Shown in pieces: positions 28,641-37,150 of a DNA stretch of 64,000 bases. Made by a program: the position numbers and the translations under genes. The DNA comes from Alphaproteobacteria bacterium (GTDB lineage Bacteria > Pseudomonadota > Alphaproteobacteria > Micavibrionales > Micavibrionaceae), in NCBI GenBank assembly GCA_009929775.1, contig RZZS01000004.1, positions 1 through 64,000 on the forward strand, read 5' to 3'. Each line of letters starts with the position of its first letter. Position 1 is the stretch's first letter. The notes below the pieces were generated by a model that worked only from the letters and a program-made list of their open reading frames with translations, did no database searches and had not been told where the DNA came from.

Positions 28641-29861
28641 ATGGAACTCACCTCACTCTTTGAGACGTATGCTCCCTGGCTGAGCGTAAAATATCTGGGT
28701 CTGGAAGTCTGGATCTGGCTGGCGCTACCTCTCCTCCTTGTCTCCTCCTGGGTCGCCGCCAGACTCATCGTAAGGACCGGCGGTGCGATTGCACGCGGTC
28801 TTTCGGGTCGTGTCAGGAAGGCTTACGAATCGCTCGTAAAGCCCTTCCTGACGCCTCTCGAGCTGTTTATGACGATGCTTCTCTTCACGCTCGGCGGAAA
28901 AATCCTCCCGCTCACCGAAGCTGCCGAGTCATACGTATCTCTGTTCCAGATGCTCCTGGGCACTTTCGCCGTATTGCTCGCAACCTTGCGAATTACGGAC
29001 GTTGTCGTCGCACGGACAAAAGACTATTTCGCCATGAAGAACAATCCGGGCGCCGTGGCCGTTCTGCCGTTGCTTTCAAAAATCCTCAAGATTTTCATTT
29101 TCATCGTCGCGGGCCTGTTCCTTTTGCAGAATTTCGGCTTCGACATTGCGGCCATCATTGCCGCGCTCGGCATCGGCGGCGTCGCCATCGCTCTCGCCAG
29201 CCAGAAGAGCGTCGAGAACCTGTTCGGCGGAGTCATGCTTTCTCTGGACCAGCCGGTGCGCGTCGGCGATTTCTGCCTCTTCAACGGTATGGTCGGCACG
29301 ATCGAGGATATCGGCCTGCGTTCGACGAAAATCCGCACCTTAAACCGCACGCTCGTCTCGATCCCGAATGCCGAATTCGCCGGGATGCAACTTGAGAATT
29401 TTGCACACCGCGACAAGATCCTGATCCATACGACCATCGGCGTGCGTTATGAAACCACGCCGGACCAGATGCGGCGAATCATCATGGATATCCGCAAGAT
29501 GCTGCTCGGCCATCCCATGGTCGACAAGGATCCGGCCCGGGCCCGATTTATCAATTTCAACGACTACTCGCTCGATATCGAGATCTTCTCCTATATCAAG
29601 ACCAACGATTGGACGACTTTCCTCGAGGTCCGCGAGGACATTTTCCTGCGCATCATGGACATCATCCATGACGCGGGCAGCGACTTCGCCTTCCCATCGC
29701 AGACGATCTATTTCGAGCGCGGCGCAGGCCTGCCCGAGAAGACACAGAAATCCGTCCACAAGCAGATGGAACAACTCCGCAAGGAAAACCGGCGCTTCTT
29801 CCCCGACCTCGACGACGAGGAAAAAGCGGCGATAACGAACACGCTCAGCTATCCGGGGTAG
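28641..29861 (+). CDS. Small-conductance mechanosensitive channel (MscS family)
   Basis: The protein has about 406 residues from the ATG at 28641 (MELTSLFETYAPWL); in-frame ATGs at 28545 and 28599 would add up to 32 residues with no clear signal. Four or five membrane helices precede the pore helix, with the family pattern ALGIGGVAIALASQKSVENLFGGVMLSLDQPVRVGDF, then the beta and cytoplasmic vestibule domains (TIEDIGLRSTKIRTLNRTLVSIPNAEF). It releases solutes on osmotic downshock. The N-terminus is longer than E. coli MscS (286 residues), like the YnaI/YbdG subgroup. It is a plus-strand insert in the minus-strand block. Confidence 0.92.
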   Translation: MELTSLFETYAPWLSVKYLGLEVWIWLALPLLLVSSWVAARLIVRTGGAIARGLSGRVRKAYESLVKPFLTPLELFMTMLLFTLGGKILPLTEAAESYVSLFQMLLGTFAVLLATLRITDVVVARTKDYFAMKNNPGAVAVLPLLSKILKIFIFIVAGLFLLQNFGFDIAAIIAALGIGGVAIALASQKSVENLFGGVMLSLDQPVRVGDFCLFNGMVGTIEDIGLRSTKIRTLNRTLVSIPNAEFAGMQLENFAHRDKILIHTTIGVRYETTPDQMRRIIMDIRKMLLGHPMVDKDPARARFINFNDYSLDIEIFSYIKTNDWTTFLEVREDIFLRIMDIIHDAGSDFAFPSQTIYFERGAGLPEKTQKSVHKQMEQLRKENRRFFPDLDDEEKAAITNTLSYPG

Positions 29862-29912
29862 CGGCCCCGTTGGTTATACTGCCTGCGAACTACGGGAGGG
29901 GAACAGCGCCCC

Positions 29913-30746
29913 TTATTCCCGTGCAAACAGAGAATCGACCGTTTTGTAGATCCATGAGCGGTCTTCGAGGATCTGCTGGCGCTGCGCGTCGTCGAGAAGC
30001 TGGTAACTATCCTGATACCACTGCGACCCGGGATAGTTGTAGCCAAGAACGGCGGCGGCTTTTGTCGCCTCGTCGCGAAGGCCGAGAGTTAGATAGGCCT
30101 CGACAAGCCGGTGGAGAGCTTCCGGCACATGCGTCGTGGTCTGGTAATCGCGCACGACGGTCTGGAAGCGGTTGATCGCTGCATTGATGTGGCCACGCGT
30201 CAAATAGTAGCGGCCAATCTCCATTTCCTTGCCCGCGAGATGGTCCTCGGTCAGGTCGCGCTTGAGCTGCGCATCGCGCGCATACTTGCTGGACGGAAAG
30301 CGGCGGATCAGCGTATCGAAAGCATCAAGCGCATTTTCCGTCATTTCCTGATCGCGGCGGACGTCCGAAATCTGCTCGTAGTAGGTCAGTGCCTTCAGGT
30401 AGTACGCATAGTCGATCCGGTCGTTTCCGGGATGGAGTTCGATAAAGCGATCAAGGGCAAGCACAGCCTCGTCGTAGCGTTGGTCCTCGTAGGAGGACAA
30501 AGCGGCCATCAGCTGGGCTTCCGTCGCCCATTTCGAGTAAGGGTGCTGGCGCTCGACTTCCTCGAAAAGGCGGGTGGCCTCCACATACTCGCCTTCCTCC
30601 ATGGCTTGCCGGGCTTCGGAGTACAACTCCTCGGCCGGCCGTTCCTCGCCCTCTTCGTAACTCCCGCTCGTCGAGCAGGCGGCAAGCGAAACAGTAGCAG
30701 CGAGCACCGCGGCTAGCGGCAGAACGCGAAGCTTGGTCAGGATCAT
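29913..30746 (-). CDS. bamD: Outer membrane protein assembly factor BamD
   Basis: The lipoprotein has 278 residues from the ATG at 30746; a longer in-frame start at 30902 is rejected because the signal peptide begins at MILTKLRVLPLAA. The lipobox is LAAC with Cys near residue 24. Five TPR-like repeats follow (AEELYSEARQAMEEGEYVEA, HPYSKWATEAQLMAALSSY, and so on), and the BamD hallmark FPSSKYARDAQ is present. It belongs to the BAM complex that inserts beta-barrel proteins into the outer membrane. A CGGAG ribosome-binding site precedes the start. The gene normally follows lpxC; here two plus-strand genes intervene. Confidence 0.95.
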   Translation of the reverse strand: MILTKLRVLPLAAVLAATVSLAACSTSGSYEEGEERPAEELYSEARQAMEEGEYVEATRLFEEVERQHPYSKWATEAQLMAALSSYEDQRYDEAVLALDRFIELHPGNDRIDYAYYLKALTYYEQISDVRRDQEMTENALDAFDTLIRRFPSSKYARDAQLKRDLTEDHLAGKEMEIGRYYLTRGHINAAINRFQTVVRDYQTTTHVPEALHRLVEAYLTLGLRDEATKAAAVLGYNYPGSQWYQDSYQLLDDAQRQQILEDRSWIYKTVDSLFARE

Positions 30747-30968
30747 GTTCACGGCTCCGAAAAGGCGTTTGAGGTTTCTATCATATCTATCCCCCCACAG
30801 CGCGAATGACAAGGCATGAGACAGGAAGAAAAAGGCATCGCGGCTCGCGTACCGGAATTCCGTGGCGACAAAAAATCGGTTACCCCGGGAATCTGGAAAC
30901 AACTTGACAGAATCAAGTCAAATCAATAGAGCTCGCTCCCAGTCCAATCAAACTATCAGAAAGCAACC

Positions 30969-32039
30969 ATGTTTCGCGGAGCATCCCTTTTTACGGCCCT
31001 TCCCGCCCTGCCTGTCGCCCTTGCATCTGCCATGCCGCTCCCGGCACTCGCGGACACTCCAGAGCAATCCGATGGAACGATCAGCCTATACCTGCTCGAG
31101 GAGAATCTTGACGTGACAAACGGGGGAAAGCCGTTTTATGCCATGCCGGAATTCCTCTACACAAGATCCTTCCCGGCTGGCACTTGGTCCGGGGAACTGA
31201 GCACAGGATTGAACATCAATAATTCGAGTGGCCACAACCTCACCGACTGGTCCGATAGAACCTTTAAGCCCGACCATCTTGAAGTAACCCTGACGAGCCC
31301 TGGCGGTTTTTCCATCACGGCAGGTGACTTCTTTATCGCCCCCGGCTGCCAATTCTGGGTAAAAGGCTTCGTGCACGGCAGACCATTGATTCAGGCCGAC
31401 GAAGCCATGTTTGCCGACTGCGCGGTCGACGACCATCTTGGGATGCGGTTAACGCAGACTCTTCCGGCAGGGGACGGGAGTATGTCCGTCTCTGGTACGT
31501 TCTCTCACTTCAATCCGGTTTTCGCACGGCAGTACGGTCAAGACATCCCGCTGCAAAGAGGAGCCTTCGGCGACTCGTGGAGAGCTCAGGTGGAAGGCTT
31601 GCGGGTCTGGAATATGAATAACGGGACTCTGACGCTCGGCGTTCAGGCTTCCCGGACAGGAGCCGCCGCAGACGCCCCGAAAGAACAAACCCACCTGAGC
31701 GGCCATTTCGAAAGATCCCTCGACCTGACGCCGGATACCCAAGCGGTGATTGTTGGCGAGATCGCTCATTTCGTTCATTTCAAAGGCACGCAGGACGATC
31801 ACACGGCTGGTGCCCTTATCGGCATTGTCACCCATGATTTCAGCGGAAATCTCTCCGGGCATTTCGCAGCCCACGCTGTTCATTCCGGATATCTTGAAGG
31901 CGGACTTGAGGCAGGCGCGCGTTACTGCATTTCTCCCAAATTTTGCGGCTACGCCGCTTTGAGCCATACGATTTTCGATGGCAAGCCGCCGCAGACCGGT
32001 ACACAATTCGGGGTAATCTACCAGCACACGTTCAACTGA
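30969..32039 (+). CDS. Hypothetical exported protein, probably an outer-membrane beta-barrel
   Basis: The protein has 356 residues. A Sec signal peptide ends near ALA-DTPEQ (residue 29). The mature part is full of alternating, amphipathic beta strands and ends in GVIYQHTFN, close to the aromatic C-terminal signature of outer-membrane barrels. No family is recognised. It is divergent from bamD and 163 bases ahead of a glycosyltransferase start. A TTGACA element at 30904-30909 inside a small inverted repeat (TTGAC/GTCAA) may be part of its promoter. A surface or lipid-related function would fit the neighbours but is inference. Confidence 0.7.
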   Translation: MFRGASLFTALPALPVALASAMPLPALADTPEQSDGTISLYLLEENLDVTNGGKPFYAMPEFLYTRSFPAGTWSGELSTGLNINNSSGHNLTDWSDRTFKPDHLEVTLTSPGGFSITAGDFFIAPGCQFWVKGFVHGRPLIQADEAMFADCAVDDHLGMRLTQTLPAGDGSMSVSGTFSHFNPVFARQYGQDIPLQRGAFGDSWRAQVEGLRVWNMNNGTLTLGVQASRTGAAADAPKEQTHLSGHFERSLDLTPDTQAVIVGEIAHFVHFKGTQDDHTAGALIGIVTHDFSGNLSGHFAAHAVHSGYLEGGLEAGARYCISPKFCGYAALSHTIFDGKPPQTGTQFGVIYQHTFN

Positions 32040-32081
32040 AAAATCAGCCTGCAGCGACAAACGAGCGGGCAACAATCCCGG

Positions 32082-32104
32082 CGATGCTTCCCGGAGAAGC
32101 ATCG
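32082..32104. other. Perfect 9-bp hairpin between the barrel-like gene and the glycosyltransferase
   Basis: CGATGCTTC-CCGGA-GAAGCATCG forms a perfect stem with a five-base loop. There is no T run, so it is either a weak terminator or an mRNA-stability or processing element. Confidence 0.5.
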
Positions 32105-32202
32105 TCCGTCCGCCAGAACACAAAACCCGGTCACACCGCGCCACCTCGGTGGAGCATTGTTTCTGTCTTGCAGAACCGCCTCGAATGTGGTGTTTAGCGG
32201 CC

Positions 32203-33270
32203 ATGGACGGGGAAAACCGCAGAATCGTGATTATAAATGAAGCCACAAACATTTGCGGCGTTCGGGATCATTACGAGAATATCATCCGGCGTTTGCGCAA
32301 TCACGGTCATGAAATCCGTGAAATTACCCCTGACGACATTCCATTGAAATTCAGGGCGCCCGGTCAGCCAGATGTCATGCTGGCATTCGATTTCAACGCA
32401 AAAATGGCAGGACGTATAATCGAGTCTTTCAATCCGCACCATGTGCACATCGCCACCGAAGGCCCGCTTGGATGGTCAACTCTGTTCTGGGCTCGTTCCC
32501 GCCGCGGCCATGTGACGACAGCCTATCATACGGACTGGACCGACTATGCGGAGAAACGATTGCCGGAAGGTTTCAAGGTCGCCGGACGGCTCGCGATGGC
32601 ACGGCTGTTGAGCAGCTTTCACAATCGATCAGACGGCGTGATGGTCGCGTCGAAGATGATGGAAGCCGCCCTTCGTCATATGGGTGTCAACACACCAACC
32701 CTACCCCAGGTAAAAGGCGTCGATACCGACATTTTTTACCCTGGAGAAGTCACCGATGATGAGGTTCTGGCCGCCTTCGGGAACAAACCCGTTGCCCTGT
32801 ACTTCGGGCGTGTCACGCGGGAAAAAAATATCGAGGCTTTCCTGAAGCTGGACACTCCGGGTTTTCAAAAAGTCGTGATGGGCGAGGGACCGGACAGGGA
32901 GCGCCTGACGAACATTTGTCCGCCACCGGGAGTGATTTATGTTGGTTTCAAGAGAGGTCGGAAGCTCGGCGAATATCTGCGCCGTGCCTCGGTTGTCGTC
33001 GGCCCGTCGCAGAACGAAACGTTTGGACAATATATCATTCAGGCCAACGCCTGCGGCCTGCCGGTGGCCGCCTACGACACCGGCGGTCATACTTTTTTGC
33101 TGAAAAATCCTATCTTCGGCTCCACTGCGCCAGACCTTCAGGACGCATTTTTCCGAGCCGTAAACGCACCCGGAACTTCAGAAGAGCGCTTCAGAGAGCG
33201 CGCCGCTGAATTTTCATGGGACAGGGCAGCGAAAACCTTCGTTGAAAGCCTTGTTCCCTTCCGGAACTAA
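32203..33270 (+). CDS. Glycosyltransferase, GT4-like GT-B fold
   Basis: The protein has about 355 residues from the ATG at 32203 (MDGENRRIVIINEA); an upstream ATG at 32149 adds 18 residues unlike the family. The N-terminal domain contains VHIATEGPLGWSTLFWARSR and TAYHTDWTDYAEKRLPE, typical of GT4 mannosyl- or glycosyltransferases that modify lipids. The C-terminal domain has ALYFGRVTREKNIEAFLKL and PSQNETFGQYIIQANACG. In the usual EX7E motif the second Glu is Gln here. It is near lpxC, so a role in envelope glycolipid synthesis is plausible. The donor and acceptor are unknown. Confidence 0.85.
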   Translation: MDGENRRIVIINEATNICGVRDHYENIIRRLRNHGHEIREITPDDIPLKFRAPGQPDVMLAFDFNAKMAGRIIESFNPHHVHIATEGPLGWSTLFWARSRRGHVTTAYHTDWTDYAEKRLPEGFKVAGRLAMARLLSSFHNRSDGVMVASKMMEAALRHMGVNTPTLPQVKGVDTDIFYPGEVTDDEVLAAFGNKPVALYFGRVTREKNIEAFLKLDTPGFQKVVMGEGPDRERLTNICPPPGVIYVGFKRGRKLGEYLRRASVVVGPSQNETFGQYIIQANACGLPVAAYDTGGHTFLLKNPIFGSTAPDLQDAFFRAVNAPGTSEERFRERAAEFSWDRAAKTFVESLVPFRN

Positions 33271-33311
33271 ACCGACCAGCGTATATAGCGGCGTAGAACG
33301 AATGCGGGCAG

Positions 33312-34232
33312 TCAGCCCGCCACGGCGAAAGAATGCGCGGAGATTCCCGAGATAGCAGGCGAAACAGAACCGCCGTCATAGGTGCGAACGATCTCAAATG
33401 CGTCGAGGTCGGCGAACAGTCTGTGAAGGACTGCATTGTTTACGGCGTGCCCCGCGCGAATCCCGTGATAGGCGCCAAGGATCGGCGCACCCGCCAGATA
33501 CAGGTCGCCGACGGCGTCCAGAAGCTTGTGGCGGATGAACTCATCGGGACGGCGGAGCCCATCCGGGTTCATTACGCCCTTCTCGTCAAGAACGATCGCG
33601 TTCTCGAGCGAGCCGCCACGCGCGAGCCCTTGCGAACGCATATACTCGACTTCGTGCAGGAAGCCAAAAGTGCGGCAATCGGCCAGGTCGTGGACAAAAT
33701 TGCCATTCACGAGCGTCGTGCCGAAGGATTGACGCCCCACCGACGGGTGCGTGAAATCGATTTCGCCGCTGAAAGCAAACTCGTCGCTCGGCGACAAGGT
33801 CACTTTCCTGTTGCCGTCTTCTACGGAAATTTCCTTGAGAACACGGATGACACGGCGAGGTTCCGCCTGCCGCGCGAGCCCCGCCGCGCGGATCGCCTCG
33901 ACGAAAGCGACGGACGAGCCGTCCATCACCGGCACTTCCGGACCGTTCAGTTCGACGACCGCGTTGTCGACGCCGCAGCCGCGCAGGGCCGCCATGAGAT
34001 GTTCGATCGTGCCGACACTTACGCCGTATTCGTTACCGACGACCGTGCAAAGGCGCGTGTCGACAACCCGGTTCCAGCGGGCCGCAACGATCCGGCCGCC
34101 ATTTTTGACGTCCGATCGGAAAAACACGATGCCGGTGTCTTCCTCCGCCGGATGGATGTGCATTTCGACGGAAGCGCCCGAGTGCAATCCGATCCCGCTC
34201 AGGGAAGCCGTGTCCTTCAATGTATGCTGCAT
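33312..34232 (-). CDS. lpxC: UDP-3-O-acyl-N-acetylglucosamine deacetylase
   Basis: The protein has 306 residues. It contains the zinc and catalytic motifs of LpxC: TIEHLMAAL (His near 79), the VMDGSS segment, and RHKLLDAVGDLYLAG with the second zinc His and Asp. It carries out the committed step of lipid A synthesis in the cytoplasm. In alphaproteobacteria it commonly follows ftsZ; here two prepilin-like genes and a 140-base gap separate them. The poly-G tract at 34346-34355 lies 114 bases upstream of the start. Confidence 0.97.
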   Translation of the reverse strand: MQHTLKDTASLSGIGLHSGASVEMHIHPAEEDTGIVFFRSDVKNGGRIVAARWNRVVDTRLCTVVGNEYGVSVGTIEHLMAALRGCGVDNAVVELNGPEVPVMDGSSVAFVEAIRAAGLARQAEPRRVIRVLKEISVEDGNRKVTLSPSDEFAFSGEIDFTHPSVGRQSFGTTLVNGNFVHDLADCRTFGFLHEVEYMRSQGLARGGSLENAIVLDEKGVMNPDGLRRPDEFIRHKLLDAVGDLYLAGAPILGAYHGIRAGHAVNNAVLHRLFADLDAFEIVRTYDGGSVSPAISGISAHSFAVAG

Positions 34233-34345
34233 GATGCCGAACCTGTTCCGCTATTGTCCTGCCAATAACCTGAAACAGACGACCACTAAAGACAAATCAC
34301 GCTTTATTGCGTTTTGTTACAAGGCGCAGAAAATCGTAAACCTCG

Positions 34346-34355
34346 CCCCCCCCCC
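34346..34355. repeat. Homopolymeric tract, ten C (ten G on the transcribed strand)
   Basis: A run of ten C lies between the stop of the vWA-prepilin gene and the lpxC start. Such tracts are prone to slippage. Confidence 0.9.
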
Positions 34356-34372
34356 GAATCGGCACCAGTTCC

Positions 34373-35923
34373 CTACGGACAGTAACGCGGATCGCTGTCC
34401 GGCATCGGCAGATCGAAGGAGCCGCAAATGCCCGACGAGTCGAACAAGGCATCAAGAAGCTCCTGTGGATCCTCAGCACTGTAGTATGTCCCTCCGGTAT
34501 CACGGGCAATTTGAGCCAGAGCCGGGTTATCTCCTGTAACATCGATGATATCGATCTGAAGGTGCGGATACCTCGTCAAATAATCGTCAACAAGGACATA
34601 GGGACTCGCCCCCTTGTTGCTGTAGCCATCCGAAATCACGACTATTTTGTTTGGCTGTTTTCCATCCGGCGGATCCCCGGTCTCCCTTGAAACATCGTCC
34701 AGCTCTCTTGCCAGCGCATCAATGTGCACGCCAAGCGGCGTCCATCCGTTCGGACACATGTGTTGTAGTCTAGATTCAACATCGCTTTGGATCGTGTCGT
34801 ACCTCGTATCGTCCGGCTCATCTGGATCAACGGAAACATCGACGTCGATCCCGGAACCGCCCTGAATCCGGTTGTAGACTTCGTCGGTGGTAATGCCATC
34901 GCGCTGCGTGCCCGGAATAAAGCCTGTAAACGCTGTCGTTCCGCTCGAATAGGAGGAGCCGGACTGTTCGATCAGGCTTCCCACCGCCGCGCGGGCCGGC
35001 AGCATTCGGCGCATCGCCCAGTGAGCGACATCGATCCGCCGACATGGCGTTCCGAGAGAGCCGGGACAACTTGTCTCCCTCTCGCCCATGCTGCCACTTG
35101 TATCCATCAGATACGCGACGTGCTTGGGCGGAGGGTCGATCGTGTCCTCGCAGGCTGCAGGAAGGTTCGTTGGTCGGTAGGTGATCCGCATCTGGAACGG
35201 TTCGTTTTCGTTCGCCGATTTGTTCACCGTGTTAACGAACACGGCGTCACTGTAATAGTTGCAGTTTTCGCCGGACAGGGCGATGTCGGTATCGCACGGA
35301 GATATAGGGTCGCCGCCATTTAGATGATAGGCGCCGTTCGTGTCCCATCCGACACTGAAAACTGTCTGCACGAGGTTGCCCGGAGCCGACGTAGCGTGAT
35401 TGCCAGCGGGATCCTGAACCGAGATATCACCAAACTCGCCGCTCGGGATTGTTGTCGTCGCATCGGTATAGGCATAGTCCCGGGTAACGGCATAGACGTA
35501 CCGGTGCTTGTAGCCGTCGGCGATCATCTCGTCGGGTAATCCCAGCGTGCGAACCGGAACGGCGCCGGTTCGGACAGGCAACCCGTCGCGTCCGGCAGCT
35601 TCAAACGTACCGGCGGCGAGAGTGGATGTCGGTCCGCAATCCGTCTCCGCACCGAACTCAGGCGTATCGAGGCCTGCTCTAAGCGATGCCGGGCAGGGAT
35701 AGCGACCGTTTTCGGTGAGGAACCATGCGAGCCTTTCCTGGATTTCAAGAAGACCGCTCTCCGTCTTCTGCCGGGTCTCATACTCCTGCCACAGGCGATA
35801 AAAATGCGAAGCGACAATTACGCCAAACCCGAGAACCACAAGCAAGAATGCCGCAGCGACAAGAGAGGCTCCGCTTTCGCTTTTGAAGCCTGTTTTTCCC
35901 TTTATCATTTCAATCTTTATCAT
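34373..35923 (-). CDS. Prepilin-like protein fused to a von Willebrand A domain
   Basis: The protein has 516 residues. A short basic leader and a hydrophobic helix (SGASLVAAAFLLVVLGFGV) resemble a type IV prepilin N-terminus, but the usual Glu at +5 is absent. Residues about 45-250 are homologous to the next gene's ectodomain (NGRYPCPA, GAVPVRTLGLPDEMIADG, YAVTRDY). From about residue 265 a vWA domain follows, with metal-site motif MDTSGSMGE and a later VVISDGYSNKG, ending with a Cys-containing tail. It is probably a minor pilin or tip adhesin displayed on a pilus or pseudopilus (inference). It lies 48 bases after the collar-type prepilin. The start could also be the ATG five codons later. 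Confidence 0.75.
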   Translation of the reverse strand: MIKIEMIKGKTGFKSESGASLVAAAFLLVVLGFGVIVASHFYRLWQEYETRQKTESGLLEIQERLAWFLTENGRYPCPASLRAGLDTPEFGAETDCGPTSTLAAGTFEAAGRDGLPVRTGAVPVRTLGLPDEMIADGYKHRYVYAVTRDYAYTDATTTIPSGEFGDISVQDPAGNHATSAPGNLVQTVFSVGWDTNGAYHLNGGDPISPCDTDIALSGENCNYYSDAVFVNTVNKSANENEPFQMRITYRPTNLPAACEDTIDPPPKHVAYLMDTSGSMGERETSCPGSLGTPCRRIDVAHWAMRRMLPARAAVGSLIEQSGSSYSSGTTAFTGFIPGTQRDGITTDEVYNRIQGGSGIDVDVSVDPDEPDDTRYDTIQSDVESRLQHMCPNGWTPLGVHIDALARELDDVSRETGDPPDGKQPNKIVVISDGYSNKGASPYVLVDDYLTRYPHLQIDIIDVTGDNPALAQIARDTGGTYYSAEDPQELLDALFDSSGICGSFDLPMPDSDPRYCP

Positions 35924-35971
35924 TCTTCCCCCGCTTTGTTTTTCTCTCGGTCAGCGTTTTAGTGCATGCGC

Positions 35972-37030
35972 CTAGGAGGATTTTTCACAATAGGTCAGAG
36001 CAAGATACGGTGGCCTGTTTTCGTGCTCTTCATCCACCGTGGAATCAGTAATGGCAACATCATGGGTTATGGCTCCCGATGCCGGAAACGATAAGGTTTC
36101 CAGTTGCAGGCCGACATTGGAGACGTCCAGTTCAAGCTCCACCGCCTCTTCGCCCCCACGTTCCCCCAGAGTATAGGGGGCAGCACCCGTCATGCCGACA
36201 ATAGTCCTGCCCCTTGCCTCAACATGCTCGACCCAGCCCAAAGGACAGCTCGGCAGGTTGAACGCCACGACCGCGCCTGCCGGGACATTCCATCCATGAG
36301 GCGAGGCCGTGCGCACGGACACGATGTCATCCATCGAATTCGCGCCTTCGCTGAACAGCAGCGTGCGCACGAACATAGCATCGTCCCGGTCGCAGTTTTC
36401 CTCTTCCAGCGTACCGCCAGGACATGCAGTAGCAGCCCCTCCGCCGATCGGGACGGCTCCCTCGCCATTCCGTCCGTGGCTGACGATCACGTAGTGAGCA
36501 TAGCCATTATCGACATTTCTTACACCGCCGACAGGAGGAGGATTGACGACAGGATTGCCGTAACTATCAACGACGTCAATCGCCCCTTCAAGGCGATTGA
36601 ACGTCGCGGCGTCGGTCATCCGTTCGGTCACAGCAAGTGTAAAGCGCCCCCCCCAGGCATCGGCGATATACTCATCGGGCAAGCTCAGGGACCGGGTGGG
36701 AACCGCACCGATCGAAACGGGAAAACTGTTCAGTACGCCCGTGACTTCTGCGGTTCCAGACACCGCGCCGTTGGTCGCGCAATCCGCAACCTCGACGCCG
36801 AATTCGGCGGAGTCCGGAAGCACGTCCGCTCTAGCAGGACAAGGATAGCGTCCGTTCAGACTCAGGAAGAGCTGCATTGCGTCGTTGACCGCGTCAATGC
36901 GCTGCTCTGTCGTTCTGATCTGGGTTTCCTTCAGGTAAATGAGCAACAGCGAAGAGGCACCGGCCAGCAACAAGCCGACGATGACCATAACCAGTGCAAC
37001 CTCGATAAGAGTAAATCCGTCCCGTTTCAT
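35972..37030 (-). CDS. Type IV prepilin-like protein with phage-tail-collar-like C-terminal domain
   Basis: The protein has 352 residues from the ATG at 37030, chosen because GGAGG lies nine bases upstream and gives the short leader MKRDG before FTLIEVALVMVIVGLLLAG, a canonical prepilin-peptidase site with Glu at +5. Upstream in-frame ATGs (37063, 37105) give longer leaders. Residues about 55-230 share a conserved ectodomain with the following gene (NGRYPCPA...FGVEVADC...GAVPTRSLSLPDEYIAD). From about 250 to the end, the order AGAVVAFNLPSCPLGW, GRTIVGM, LGERGGEEAVEL and ENRPPYLALTYCEK resembles tail-collar / microcystin-dependent protein domains. The collar identification is by eye and tentative; the prepilin start is firm. 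Confidence 0.75.
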   Translation of the reverse strand: MKRDGFTLIEVALVMVIVGLLLAGASSLLLIYLKETQIRTTEQRIDAVNDAMQLFLSLNGRYPCPARADVLPDSAEFGVEVADCATNGAVSGTAEVTGVLNSFPVSIGAVPTRSLSLPDEYIADAWGGRFTLAVTERMTDAATFNRLEGAIDVVDSYGNPVVNPPPVGGVRNVDNGYAHYVIVSHGRNGEGAVPIGGGAATACPGGTLEEENCDRDDAMFVRTLLFSEGANSMDDIVSVRTASPHGWNVPAGAVVAFNLPSCPLGWVEHVEARGRTIVGMTGAAPYTLGERGGEEAVELELDVSNVGLQLETLSFPASGAITHDVAITDSTVDEEHENRPPYLALTYCEKSS

Positions 37031-37103
37031 TCCCCGCAGCCTCCGCCTTTGCGCTTTCTTCATTTTAACACGATGTCCGCAAGCGCGTCCAATTGCAAGC
37101 GCC

Positions 37104-37131
37104 AAAAGGCGGCCCGCCGGGGCCGCCTTTT
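37104..37131 (-). terminator. Rho-independent terminator of ftsZ
   Basis: AAAAGGCGGCC-(6)-GGCCGCCTTTT is a perfect 11-bp stem ending in four T on the minus strand, 19 bases after the ftsZ stop. It separates ftsZ from the two prepilin-like genes, which therefore need their own promoter in 37031-37103. Confidence 0.85.
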
Positions 37132-37150
37132 CGTTTGAAGGACGAAAGAC

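Noticed and set aside
36646-36652. Run of seven C within the collar-type prepilin gene as a phase-variation site
   Set aside because: It is short and inside a codon-constrained region; runs of this length occur by chance at this GC content.
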